A DNA stretch of 62,498 nt from Kitasatospora sp. DSM 101779 (GTDB lineage Bacteria; Actinomycetota; Actinomycetes; Streptomycetales; Streptomycetaceae), in assembly GCF_025655475.1 (NCBI RefSeq), contig NZ_JAHTIK010000001.1:6690170-6752667 (forward strand), written 5' to 3'. Shown one piece after another: positions 1 to 11,118 of this stretch (positions within the stretch are counted from its first letter, which is position 1; every line of letters starts with the position of its first letter). A program made the position numbers and the translations under genes. The notes under the pieces are model-generated. The model was not told the DNA's origin, did no database searches, and was given only the letters and a program-made list of their open reading frames with translations.

Positions 1-1211
1 ACCTGGACGGGCGCCGGGCCCGACGCGTGCGGCGCCGGCTGCCCCTGCGCGGCCTGCCCGTGTGCGGGCTGACCGGGCGCCGGCTGCCCCTGGGCCTGCT
101 GACCGTTCGCCGGTGCGTGCCCGGCCGCAGCGTCGGCGTGGTCGGCCGTCCGGGGGCCGTACGACTGGTGCGAGGTCCCGTCGTGCACCTCGACCTGCTC
201 GCGCCGCAGCTCCTCGCGGACGATCTCCTCCTCGGTGTACCGCTCGACCACCAGGCGCACCCGCTCGACCGGAGCCAGGTACTTGCGCACCACCGGCCGC
301 TCCTCGCGCAGGGTCACCTCCTCGACGGCCTCGGCGATCTCCTGGTCGCTGAGCGCGGCCCGCTCGGCGTCGCTCACCGGCACCCGCTCCACCCGCACCC
401 GCTCGCGCACCACCGGCACCCGGCGCTCCACCGCCTCCGAGGTGACGTACTTGCGCAGCCGGACGGTACCCAGCACGTGCCACTCGGTGCTGATGTCCAG
501 CCGCTCCTCGCGGCAGACGATCTCGACCGGTCCGTGCGCCGAGGCCTTGCCGCCCTGCTGCCGCTCGGGCCGCTCGGGTTGCTCGGGTCGCTGCGCGGCG
601 GTCGGCGCCACCGGCGGACGGACGCTGCCGCCGGCCGGCACCACCGGGAGCTGCATGGTGTTCTCCGAGCTGTCCTGCCGGGAACGGTCAGGCCGGGCAC
701 CGTCCTGGCGGGGCCCGTCGTGGCGTGCGCCACCGTGCTGCCCGTCGGCGTGGTCCGTCCGGCCGTGGCCGTTGGCGGCCGGCCGGCCGTGCGCCGCCGA
801 CTGCTCCGGCGCGGGCTGCGCGACCGCGCCGAAGTCGGCGTCGCCGGGACGCTCCGCGGACGGCGGCAGGGCGGCCTCCGCGCCCGGCCGGCCGTTGCCG
901 GAGGTGTCCAGCCCGTAGTAGCGGTAGAGCTGCAACTCCTGCGCGGGCGACAGGTGCTGGCCCACGCCGAAGTCCGGGGACTCCTTCACCAGCGACTTGT
1001 CGTACGGGACCTTCAACTCCTCGCCCGAGAACTCGCTGGTGGTCAGCGGGACGAAGGCGTCCCGGCCGAAGATCCCGGTGCGGACCGCGGCCCACTCGGG
1101 CTCACCGGTCGCGTCGTCGAGATACACCTCGTCGACCGTGCCGATCTTCTCACCGTTCCGGTCGACCGCCTTGTGCCCGATCAGGTCTCGCGGATCGATA
1201 TCGGTCTGCAC
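1..1211 (-). CDS. PRC-barrel / DUF2382 stress-type protein, C-terminus cut by window edge
   Basis: The first ~90 residues read as a PRC-barrel (VQTDIDPRDLIGHKAVDRNG, then GTVDEVYLDD). After a linker rich in Pro, Gly and charged residues comes a DUF2382 domain, recognisable by its REERLDI and VVRERVRVERVPV stretches. The visible C-terminus is a Gln/Ala/Pro/Gly-rich low-complexity tail that runs off the window with no stop. The GTG start was chosen because GGAGG precedes it by about 6 bases and the PRC-barrel begins right there. DUF2382 proteins are common in actinomycetes and are usually linked to general stress, but the biochemical role is unknown. At least 403 residues are present. Confidence 0.8.
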   Translation of the reverse strand, partial: MQTDIDPRDLIGHKAVDRNGEKIGTVDEVYLDDATGEPEWAAVRTGIFGRDAFVPLTTSEFSGEELKVPYDKSLVKESPDFGVGQHLSPAQELQLYRYYGLDTSGNGRPGAEAALPPSAERPGDADFGAVAQPAPEQSAAHGRPAANGHGRTDHADGQHGGARHDGPRQDGARPDRSRQDSSENTMQLPVVPAGGSVRPPVAPTAAQRPEQPERPERQQGGKASAHGPVEIVCREERLDISTEWHVLGTVRLRKYVTSEAVERRVPVVRERVRVERVPVSDAERAALSDQEIAEAVEEVTLREERPVVRKYLAPVERVRLVVERYTEEEIVREELRREQVEVHDGTSHQSYGPRTADHADAAAGHAPANGQQAQGQPAPGQPAHGQAAQGQPAPHASGPAPVQ

Positions 1212-1482
1212 GCTGTCCTCCAGCTGCTGCTCCTGTGTGTACGCGGAGGTCGGGACGGCTGGAGGAGCTGACCAGACGCCATCTACACAGAACGCCATGA
1301 ACCGGTCACCGGCGAGCCGGCAGCGCCCGTCCGGGCCGCCGATCGGCCGTCCGGGGGAGGGCCGCGGTCCGTGCGCCCGCCACCGCCGCCCCGCGGACCC
1401 GCGCCGCGGCGGTGGGACGCCCGTCACAGCGCCCGTCATTCCAGGTGGTCCCGCTGGTACCCTGGGCGGCGACCGCCGAGCC

Positions 1483-1718
1483 CGCGCGGGAGAGTCCCCG
1501 ACCCCGCTGAGCTGGGGGAAGGGGCGCCGAAGGAGCAACTCCTCCCCGGAATCTCTCAGGCACCCGTACCGCGTGGGCCAGGTCACTCTGGAAAGCAGGG
1601 CAGGACCGCCGGCACAGGAGCCGTCGGCACCACCCTCACCGACGGTGCAAGCCGACGAGATGCCCTCGGGCGTCGGGACGGCGAAGCTCTCAGGTACCGA
1701 TGACAGAGGGGGAGGCCT
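1483..1718 (+). promoter_or_regulatory. Tandem glycine riboswitch upstream of gcvP
   Basis: The stretch carries the hallmarks of the glycine aptamer: GGGAGAG near 1489, GCGCCGAAGGAGCAA near 1527, AATCTCTCAGGCACC near 1551 and CACTCTGGAAAGCAGG near 1587. A second aptamer follows, with GGTGCAAGCCGA near 1645, GCTCTCAGGTACCGATGACAGAGG near 1686 split over two core segments, and a closing GGGGGAGG. Two aptamers in a row directly before glycine decarboxylase is the known arrangement. In this family glycine binding normally turns expression on. Outer boundaries are approximate. Confidence 0.93.
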
Positions 1719-1753
1719 GACGGGTTCGTGCGTCTCGGCTCCCCACGGCGGCC

Positions 1754-1779
1754 GACCGGCGTGCGTACCCCCGCCGGTC
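1754..1779 (+). promoter_or_regulatory. Candidate riboswitch expression-platform hairpin
   Basis: An 8-bp perfect stem (GACCGGCG at 1754-1761 with CGCCGGTC at 1772-1779) lies between the second aptamer and the gcvP ribosome binding site (AGGAGG near 1786). Its position suits control of translation or early termination, but there is no U-tract. Its role is inferred from position only. Confidence 0.4.
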
Positions 1780-1803
1780 CGTGACCAGGAGGCCTCGACC
1801 CCC

Positions 1804-4677
<2,874 letters not shown>

Positions 4678-4694
4678 GCCGGTAGCGCAGGACG

Positions 4695-4730
4695 CGAGGG
4701 CCCCGGAGGACGCATCCTCCGGGGCCCTCG
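4695..4730. terminator. Hairpin terminator between gcvP and the DUF5999 gene
   Basis: Perfect 16-bp stem (4695-4710 with 4715-4730; CGAGGGCCCCGGAGGA) and a 4-base CGCA loop, 17 bases after the gcvP stop and between two convergent genes. There is no T-run, as is usual in streptomycetes. It can serve both strands. Confidence 0.85.
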
Positions 4731-4808
4731 TGGCGTTCCGGACCGGCGTGCCGCCGGTGCGCGCGGCGGCCGCCGGTACCGGGGTCGTGCCGGGTCGTGC
4801 CGGGTCGG

Positions 4809-5000
4809 TCAGGCCGCCACGGCGAGCGGGCGCCGCGGCGCGATCACCCGGCCGTCGGGCAGCAGTTCACCGGTGTCCTCGAAGAGCAGGACGCCGTTGC
4901 AGAGCAGGCTCCAGCCCTGCTCGGGGTGGCGGGCCACCGGTACGGCCGCCTCACGGTCGGCCGACTCGGCCGAAGGACACTCAGGACGGTGCTGGCACAT
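4809..5000 (-). CDS. Small DUF5999 protein
   Basis: A 63-residue protein beginning MCQHRPECPSAESADREAA and containing HPEQGWSLLCNGVLLFEDTGELLPDG. This is the DUF5999 family, conserved in nearly every Streptomyces genome and of unknown function. CxxxxxxC near the N-terminus, His residues and a further Cys would allow metal binding, but this is a guess. The ribosome site GAGGG lies about 9 bases before the ATG. It is monocistronic and converges on gcvP. Confidence 0.85.
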   Translation of the reverse strand: MCQHRPECPSAESADREAAVPVARHPEQGWSLLCNGVLLFEDTGELLPDGRVIAPRRPLAVAA

Positions 5001-5247
5001 AGCTCGTACCCTCGCTTCGCTCGGATCCTGCCCCGCCGCACGGCACCCCCCGTGGCGCGCCGCCCTGCCGGCGGATCATCCTCGCCGGCCCAGGTGTGAA
5101 CCGGCGCTCCGGTGGGTAGGACAAGCCCCCACATCCGCTGGTTCCCAGTGTCGGCATCCCGGGTCATTCCCGCAGCCTTTTTGTGACATGAGCCACAACC
5201 CGTTGCGGGAGATCACCCGTTCAGGCGGCCGACCGGCGCCGGAACGG

Positions 5248-5303
5248 CCGGACGGGCCACCGGGTTTCTGACCCTGGTAGGTCAGAACCGATGGCCCGTC
5301 CGG
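5248..5303. terminator. Long interrupted inverted repeat, probable terminator of the 5360-5932 gene
   Basis: The outer stem CCGGACGGGCCA (5248-5259) pairs with TGGCCCGTCCGG (5292-5303). The inner stem GTTTCTGACC pairs with GGTCAGAAC around a CTGGTA loop. It sits about 57 bases past the stop of the minus-strand gene ending at 5360. In the rest of the 5001-5359 gap I see no gene; some of it must hold the DUF5999 promoter. Confidence 0.65.
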
Positions 5304-5359
5304 GTGATGCGAGGGTGCGGTCCGGCGGATGGGCTCCGGCGGGCCGGGCCCGCGGAGGA

Positions 5360-5932
5360 TCAGCTCTGGCTGAGCAGCATCGCCGCGCCGCCGAGCGGCG
5401 GACGCTCGAGCGCCGCCAGCAACTCGCCCGCCCGGTAGATCCGGTGGGCCGTCACCCCGAGCGGCGCGGGGGAGAGCGGGATCAGCAGGTCGTCCCCGCC
5501 GTCCGGTGCCGAACCGTTCAACCACAGCGCCGTGGCGTAGTGCCCCGGCATCGTCAGCAGCCGCGGCAGCCGGATCGTCCGCGAACCCTGCGCCAGCTGC
5601 CAGGCCTGCCGCAGCGCCTGGACGGTGGAGTCGAGGTAGGGGCCGGCCGCGAAGTGCGAGAAGGTGTGCCCGGCGGCCGTCTCCGTCACCTCGGCGGCCG
5701 CGACGACGGCGCCGCTGCCCTGCTTGATCAGGAACCGCCAGCCGGTGCGCCGCGCGGTGCCCAGCGCCGTCCCCTCCAGCACGTACACGGCCAGCGGATG
5801 CGCGGGGAGCAGCGGACCGGCGGTATGGCGCAGCGCGGCGGCTGCGGGCTTGCTCAGCGCACCCTCGTCGTCGAGGGCGGCCAGCACGGCGCGCAGGGCG
5901 CTCGGCGGTGGCTGGGGGGTCTGCAGAGTCAT
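5360..5932 (-). CDS. Conserved hypothetical protein, 190 aa
   Basis: I do not recognise a named family. The ATG (MTLQTPQPPPSALRAVLAALDD) has AGAGG about 8 bases upstream; a longer reading to 6040 would add an Arg-rich stretch that looks non-coding. The protein is soluble-looking, with no signal peptide or membrane span. The middle has alternating hydrophobic segments (AVYVLEGTALG, WRFLIKQGSGAVVAAAEV), suggesting a beta-rich fold. It ends with LGGAAMLLSQS. It is divergent from the glutamate-cysteine-ligase-like gene. No function is proposed. Confidence 0.7.
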   Translation of the reverse strand: MTLQTPQPPPSALRAVLAALDDEGALSKPAAAALRHTAGPLLPAHPLAVYVLEGTALGTARRTGWRFLIKQGSGAVVAAAEVTETAAGHTFSHFAAGPYLDSTVQALRQAWQLAQGSRTIRLPRLLTMPGHYATALWLNGSAPDGGDDLLIPLSPAPLGVTAHRIYRAGELLAALERPPLGGAAMLLSQS

Positions 5933-6271
5933 GGCGGGTCGCCTCTCTGTGCGAGATCGGCGTGCGAGTGCGGCATACCGGCGTGGCGGGACCTGGGCCG
6001 TGTCCGGTTGGGCATGATCGCGGTGCGGGCACGGAACCACGCGTGCACGAGGTTGTCGTGCGGCGGGAAACCGGCCGGGAGCGCAGTGCGAATTCTACTC
6101 GAACAGGTGCGCAGGGTGACCTTCTTATCACGTTCGGTGTGGGGCGGCAAGTCCGCTCCTGGCTGACGGTCCGTCAGTTCCAGGCCTCGCCACCGCGTTC
6201 GGGACCTCGGGCTATCGATCTTCCGGATGGGCATGATGCATGCACGGTCGACCTAGGGGAGGAGGACGCTC
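5933..6271. other. Divergent intergenic region with weak promoter candidate
   Basis: No gene is seen in these 339 bases. TAGAAT on the minus strand (6097-6092) could be the -10 of the gene at 5932, with GTCACC 17 bases further upstream as a poor -35; this would leave a leader of about 150 bases. The plus-strand gene has a strong ribosome site (GGGGAGGAGG) directly before its ATG. Confidence 0.35.
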
Positions 6272-7774
6272 ATGGGCGAGAAGGTCGCGGCCACTCGCGC
6301 TGAACTGTCCGACCGGCAGCTGTACCGGCGCAAGCTCCAGTCCTGTCTGGACGTGCTCGAGCGGATGCTGCGCGAGGGACGTTTCGACCGCCCCAGAGCG
6401 ATGATGGGCCTGGAGATCGAGCTCAACCTGGCCGATGAGCAGGGCATGCCGGTCATGCGCAACTCGCAGGTCCTGGAGTCCATCGCGTCGGCCGACTTCC
6501 AGACCGAGCTGGGCCGGTTCAACATCGAGGTCAACGTGGCCCCTCGGCGGCTCGGCGGGCACGTCCTGGAGGAGCTCCGCGAGGAGGTCGACACCTGCCT
6601 GCGGTACGCGGACCGGCAGGCCGCCGAGGCCGGCGCCCGGATCGTCATGGTCGGCATCCTGCCGACCCTCGACCTGGACCACACCGGCCTGGACAGCATG
6701 TCCCACAACAACCGCTACAGCCTGCTCAGCGACCAGATCCTGGCCGCCCGCGGCGAGGACATCGCCCTCGACATCGAGGGCGTCGAGCACCTCGCGGTCG
6801 AGTCGGTCTCGATGGTGGCCGAGGCGGCCGCCACCTCGCTCCAACTCCACCTGCAGGTCACACCGGAGAAGTTCGCACCGGTGTGGAACGCGGCCCAGGC
6901 GGTCTCCGCCTGCCAGGTCGCGCTCGGCGCCAACTCGCCGTTCCTGTTCGGCCGCGAACTGTGGCGCGAGACCCGCCCGGTGCTCTTCCAGCAGGCCTGT
7001 GACACCCGTTCGGCGGAGCTCAAGGCGCAGGGCGTGCGCCCCATCACCTGGTTCGGGGAGCGATGGGTCGACTCCGCGTTGGACCTCTTCGCCGAGAACC
7101 TCCGCTACTTCCCGGCCCTGCTGCCGATCTGCGACGACGAGGACCCGGTCAAGGTGCTCGCCTCCGGCGGCGTCCCGAAGCTCGCCGAGATGCGGCTCCA
7201 CAACGGCACCATCTACCGCTGGAACCGCCCGGTGTACGACGTGGCCGACGGCATCGCCCACCTCCGGGTGGAGAACCGCTGCCTGCCCGCCGGCCCCACC
7301 GTCACCGACGTCCTCGCCAACGCCGCCTTCTACTACGGGCTGGTCCGCGTCCTCGCCGAACAGTCCCGGCCGGTCTGGACGAGGCTGCCCTTCGAACGCG
7401 CCGACGAGAACTTCCACACCGCGGCCCGGCACGGCATCGACGCCGTCCTGCACTGGCCCCGGCACGGACGGGCCGGCCGCGGCGGCACCGCCCCGACCCC
7501 CGTCACCGAGCTCGTGCTGAACGAGCTGCTCCCGCTCGCCCACCAGGGCCTCGACGAGTGGGGCATCGAACCCGCCGACCGCGACCGCTACCTCGGTGTC
7601 ATCGAACAGCGCTGCCTGCGCCGCACCAACGGCGCCTCCTGGCAGGCCGCCACCGTGCACCGGCTGCGCGAGCACTTCGGCATGGACCGCACCGCCGCCA
7701 TCGCCGCGATGACCAGGAGGTACGTGGAGTACATGCGCACCGGCGAACCCGTGCACACCTGGCCGGTCGGCTGA
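6272..7774 (+). CDS. Glutamate-cysteine ligase family (GCS2-like) protein
   Basis: A 500-residue soluble protein of the GCS2 carboxylate-amine ligase superfamily. Recognisable parts are GLEIELNLADEQG (acidic metal/substrate motif near residue 50), FNIEVNVAPRRLGG near 90, MSHNNRYSLLSDQI near 150, and HNGTIYRWNRPVYD near 310. Such enzymes join glutamate to an amine or thiol using ATP. Actinomycetes make mycothiol, not glutathione, so the product is uncertain; ergothioneine-type or other gamma-glutamyl products are possible. GGGGAGGAGGACGCTC precedes the ATG. It is apparently monocistronic. Confidence 0.85.
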   Translation: MGEKVAATRAELSDRQLYRRKLQSCLDVLERMLREGRFDRPRAMMGLEIELNLADEQGMPVMRNSQVLESIASADFQTELGRFNIEVNVAPRRLGGHVLEELREEVDTCLRYADRQAAEAGARIVMVGILPTLDLDHTGLDSMSHNNRYSLLSDQILAARGEDIALDIEGVEHLAVESVSMVAEAAATSLQLHLQVTPEKFAPVWNAAQAVSACQVALGANSPFLFGRELWRETRPVLFQQACDTRSAELKAQGVRPITWFGERWVDSALDLFAENLRYFPALLPICDDEDPVKVLASGGVPKLAEMRLHNGTIYRWNRPVYDVADGIAHLRVENRCLPAGPTVTDVLANAAFYYGLVRVLAEQSRPVWTRLPFERADENFHTAARHGIDAVLHWPRHGRAGRGGTAPTPVTELVLNELLPLAHQGLDEWGIEPADRDRYLGVIEQRCLRRTNGASWQAATVHRLREHFGMDRTAAIAAMTRRYVEYMRTGEPVHTWPVG

Positions 7775-7934
7775 GCTGCAGCGTCCCGCCGCCCGCGACC
7801 GGTGCCCGTGGCCGGCGCTCGCGGCGGGGCGCTCTCATCCGCGTGTGCGAGGATGATCGGCCCGGAGGCCGTCCGCGCCGCCGGGCCCGCGCGCCGGCCG
7901 GCCGCGGGGAGCGAGCCGCCGCGCGGGAGACCAG

Positions 7935-8723
7935 GTGACCAGCGTTACGACCGAGCCGGAGACCGGCACCCCGGCCCGCCGCCTGCTCGGCGTCGAACTG
8001 CTCATCGTGCTCGGCCTCTCCCTCGGAGCCAGCGGCATCGCCGCCCTGATCAGCTTCGCCGACTCGCTGACCCAGCCGATCGCCCTCGGCCAGCAGGTCG
8101 CCACCCTCAACGGCTCCCGCGCGCCGGGCCGGCCCTGGATCGACCTCGCCTGGCAGCTCTACTACATCGCCCGCGGACTCATGCCCGTCGTGCTGGTCGG
8201 CTACCTGCTGGTACGGGAGGGCACCTCGCTGCGGGTGCTCGGCTTCGACCTCCGCGACAAGGCACGGGACCTCGGACGCGGCACACTGGTCGCCGCCGCG
8301 ATCGGCGGCACCGGCCTCGGCCTCTACCTCGCCGCCCAGGCCGCCGGCTTCAACCTCACCGTCGCCCCCTCCGGCCTGCCGGACGTGTGGTGGCGCGTCC
8401 CCGTCCTGATCGGCTCCGCCTGGCAGAACGCCGTCCTTGAAGAAGTGATCGTGGTCGGCTACCTGCTGCGGCGGCTCGGCCAGCTGGGGTGGTCCTGGCC
8501 GGCGGCGGTGGTCACCAGCTCGGTGCTGCGCGGGTCGTACCACCTGTACCAGGGCGTCGGCGGGCTCGTCGGCAACATGGTGATGGGCGTGGTCTTCTGC
8601 CTGCTTTACCGCCGCTGGGGCCGGGTGATGCCGCTGGTGGTCGCGCACGCCCTGATCGACACGGTCGCCTTCGTCGGCTACGCCCTGCTCGCCGGCCACG
8701 TCAGCTGGCTGCCCACCGCCTGA
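7935..8723 (+). CDS. CPBP-family intramembrane metalloprotease
   Basis: A 262-residue membrane protein with about seven hydrophobic segments. The Abi/CPBP motifs are present: EE within AVLEEVIVVGYLLRR (near residue 170), then RGSYHLYQG, and HALIDTVAF near residue 240. In this family the Glu and His residues bind zinc for proteolysis within the membrane. Streptomyces carries many paralogues and their substrates are mostly unknown. The start is GTG in GACCAGGTGACC; only a weak ribosome site is visible. Confidence 0.88.
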   Translation: MTSVTTEPETGTPARRLLGVELLIVLGLSLGASGIAALISFADSLTQPIALGQQVATLNGSRAPGRPWIDLAWQLYYIARGLMPVVLVGYLLVREGTSLRVLGFDLRDKARDLGRGTLVAAAIGGTGLGLYLAAQAAGFNLTVAPSGLPDVWWRVPVLIGSAWQNAVLEEVIVVGYLLRRLGQLGWSWPAAVVTSSVLRGSYHLYQGVGGLVGNMVMGVVFCLLYRRWGRVMPLVVAHALIDTVAFVGYALLAGHVSWLPTA

Positions 8724-8779
8724 CGGCCGGCTCCCTATCGGGTTGCGGTGGGGGCGGTGGCCGTGCGGAGGATGTGTCC

Positions 8780-9166
8780 ATGGACAGTGCGGCGGACGAG
8801 GTGGAACAGGCGATCGCGGGGGAGCTGCAGCTCATGGATCCGCGGGTGCGCTCCTCGCCGGAGCTCGCCGGGCGGCTCCTCGACCCGGAGTTCGTGGAGG
8901 TCGGCGGCTCGGGGCGGCGGTGGACGTACGCGACGATGCTCGCGGAGCTGGCCGGGCACCCGGGCAGTTCGGCGGACGGTCCCCGCTACGAGCCCTCCGA
9001 GATCACGGGCGTGCGGCTCGCGCCGGGGCTGGTGCACCTGACGTTCGAGACGGTGCTCGGCGAGCGCCACAGCCGGCACAGCTCGATCTGGCGCAGGGGC
9101 CGCGACGGCGGCTGGCGGATGTACTACCACCAGGCCACCCGTGTCCCGCCCGGGGTGGACCAGTGA
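8780..9166 (+). CDS. DUF4440 / NTF2-like protein
   Basis: A 128-residue single-domain protein with a cone-shaped NTF2 fold pattern: N-terminal helix (DEVEQAIAGELQLMDP), RLLDPEFVEVGGSGRRWTY, and a C-terminal sheet ending in RRGRDGGWRMYYHQAT, typical of DUF4440. GGAGGA lies 7 bases before the ATG. The role is unknown; members are small-molecule-binding or enzymatic. Its last 43 bases overlap the 3' end of the convergent HAD gene, so both C-termini are encoded by the same DNA. Confidence 0.8.
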   Translation: MDSAADEVEQAIAGELQLMDPRVRSSPELAGRLLDPEFVEVGGSGRRWTYATMLAELAGHPGSSADGPRYEPSEITGVRLAPGLVHLTFETVLGERHSRHSSIWRRGRDGGWRMYYHQATRVPPGVDQ

Positions 9167-9669
9167 CGACGGCGGCCGGTGGGCGGACGTCGGAGCAGGC
9201 GGTCGACGTGGTGGCGTTCGAGGCCCTGGTGGGGGTCGACGGGGATCAGCAGGCGGTCCCGGCGCAGGAGCGAGTTCCGGACCAGCCGGGGCGGGATGAC
9301 GTCGTCGATCCAGGCGAAGGGACGGCCCGCCGCGTGCCGGAGGATCGGCGCCCACTTGAAGCCGGAGAACAGCTCGGCGAGCCGCATCCGCGGGTCGCCG
9401 GGCTGCCGGACGTACCGGTTGACCCCCACCACCGGCAGCTCGGGCAGGCCGAGCAGCGGTGCGAGGTGCTCGTTGGCGGAGTCCTGCCAGGTGGTGGCCC
9501 AGCACAGCTCGTAGCTGCCGGAGAGCTCCCGCAGCCACTCGCCGTGCACCGGTGAGAGCAGCACCTCGTACCCGAGCAGTTCGTGCCGTCGGAAGCCGTC
9601 CTCCGGGTACGGGTCGGCGGGGTTGAGCACGCCGTCGACGTCGATGTACAGCAGCGGTGCGTCCGGCAC
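9124..9669 (-). CDS. HAD-like hydrolase domain protein
   Basis: A 181-residue protein starting VPDAPLLYIDVDGVLNP. The DVDGV motif is the nucleophile loop of the haloacid dehalogenase superfamily, where Asp forms the phospho-intermediate. WATTW may be motif II, and AWIDDVIPP (near residue 125) supplies the later Asp pair. The GTG was chosen over an upstream ATG because GAGGGGGA sits 4-5 bases before it. It overlaps the DUF4440 gene tail to tail, and its C-terminus is Arg-rich. Probable phosphatase; substrate unknown. Confidence 0.8.
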   Translation of the reverse strand: MPDAPLLYIDVDGVLNPADPYPEDGFRRHELLGYEVLLSPVHGEWLRELSGSYELCWATTWQDSANEHLAPLLGLPELPVVGVNRYVRQPGDPRMRLAELFSGFKWAPILRHAAGRPFAWIDDVIPPRLVRNSLLRRDRLLIPVDPHQGLERHHVDRLLRRPPTGRRRHWSTPGGTRVAWW

Positions 9670-9724
9670 GCGGTCCCCCTCGGTCTGTACCGGTGAAGGA
9701 CGCGCCACCGGCTGTGCCGGTTGC

Positions 9725-11023
9725 TCAGACGCAGACCGGCTCGGGGGCGGCCGCCGGGGCGGGCGAGGGCGCCGGGCGGGTGAGCCGGCGGACCTCGGGG
9801 ACGACGAGGACGGCGGCGGCCAGCACGAGCGTGACGAGGGCGCAGGTCCACAGCGCGCCGTCCAGGCCGAGCGCGTCGGCCGCGGGCCCGGCCAGCGCGG
9901 TGCCGAGCGGGGTGAGCGCGATCGAGCCGAGGTGGTCGTACGCGCTGACCCGGGAGAACATCTCGGACGGTATCTCCTGCTGCAGCGCGACCATCCAGTT
10001 GACGCCGAAGACGGTGACGCCGACGCCGGAGACGAACATCGCCGCGACCAGGAGGGGCAGGCCTGCGCGGGCCGCCAGGGCGAGACCGGGCAGTGCGAAG
10101 AGGAAGACGCCCCAGTTGCCGGTGAGCAGGATGCGGCGCGGCTGCCAGCGGGTCATCAGGACACCGGCCGCGACCATGCCGATGCCGAAGGCGGCCATCG
10201 CGAGGCCCCAGGCACGGGCTCCGCCGAAGCGGAGGTCGGCGACGACCGGCCCGTACACCGTCTCCACCGCGCCGACGCAGGCGACCACCACGGAGAACTG
10301 CAGCACTACCGCCCAGAGCCACCGCCGGGACGCGAACTCGCGCCAGCCGAGCCGGAGTTCGTGGACTAGCCCACCGTCGTGGGCGGTGTCGCGGGGCGCC
10401 CGGGCGACCGTCAGGAAGACTCGCAGGCCGCCGGCGACGGCGAAGCCGACCGCGTCCAGCACCAGCACCCACCCGGGCCCGACCGCGGCGGTCAGTGCGC
10501 CGCCGAGCGCCGCACCGCCGATCTGCGCGCCGTTCATCGCCATCCGGTAGACCGAGAACGCCTTGCCGGCGTGCTCGGCGGCCACGCTCTCCATGATCAT
10601 GCCCTCAGAGGCGGGCGCGTAGAACGCCTGGCCGGCGCCGCCCGCGGCGGAGAGCAGCACCAGCGCCCAGACCGGCGGTGCGCCGGACAGCACCAGGGCC
10701 GCCAGCACCGCCTGGGAGAGCGCGTTGAAGAGGTTGGCGGCGACCATCACGTGGTGCCGCGGCAGCCGGTCCGCGAGCGCGCCGCCGACCAGCAGGAAGA
10801 GCACCAGCGGAACGAGCCGCGCCGCCGTCACCCACCCCACCTCGGTGGTGGAGCCGCCCGCCTCCAGCACGGCGAACGCGGTGGCGATCGGTGCGGCGGC
10901 GTTGCCGAGCCCGCTGACCACGGTGGCGGCCGTCTGTATGCGGAAGTTCCGTCCGGCCCAGGCGAACGGGCGGGGTGCACGGGGGCCGGTGGGCGCGGCG
11001 GCGGGGGAGTCGGGGGAGGTCAC
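9725..11023 (-). CDS. MFS transporter (EntS-like, MFS_3)
   Basis: A 432-residue carrier with 12 predicted spans. The A-motif loop reads GGALADRLPRHHVM and the protein has the overall look of the EntS/MFS_3 exporters. The GTG start (VTSPDSPAAAP) was preferred over an ATG 36 bases upstream because TAGTCT lies about 6 bases before it, suggesting a leaderless transcript; the ATG remains possible. The substrate is unknown, most likely drug or siderophore export. It is monocistronic. Confidence 0.85.
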   Translation of the reverse strand: MTSPDSPAAAPTGPRAPRPFAWAGRNFRIQTAATVVSGLGNAAAPIATAFAVLEAGGSTTEVGWVTAARLVPLVLFLLVGGALADRLPRHHVMVAANLFNALSQAVLAALVLSGAPPVWALVLLSAAGGAGQAFYAPASEGMIMESVAAEHAGKAFSVYRMAMNGAQIGGAALGGALTAAVGPGWVLVLDAVGFAVAGGLRVFLTVARAPRDTAHDGGLVHELRLGWREFASRRWLWAVVLQFSVVVACVGAVETVYGPVVADLRFGGARAWGLAMAAFGIGMVAAGVLMTRWQPRRILLTGNWGVFLFALPGLALAARAGLPLLVAAMFVSGVGVTVFGVNWMVALQQEIPSEMFSRVSAYDHLGSIALTPLGTALAGPAADALGLDGALWTCALVTLVLAAAVLVVPEVRRLTRPAPSPAPAAAPEPVCV

Positions 11024-11118
11024 CCGGAGACTATCGGTGTTCCACCGCGCGATGTCCATCCGGTTTCCGGTGCCCGCCGTCCGGTGGGAGCGGTGCGGCC
11101 GCCGGCCGGTGCCGGCGG

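Noticed and set aside
997..1803. Upstream in-frame extension of the gcvP reading frame through the riboswitch
   Set aside because: It translates RNA structure and has no family similarity; the P-protein N-terminus starts at 1804.
5117..5145. GGAACC and GTCCTA on the minus strand as an ECF (SigE-like) promoter for DUF5999
   Set aside because: The -10 part does not fit well and the implied leader is over 100 bases; too weak to list.
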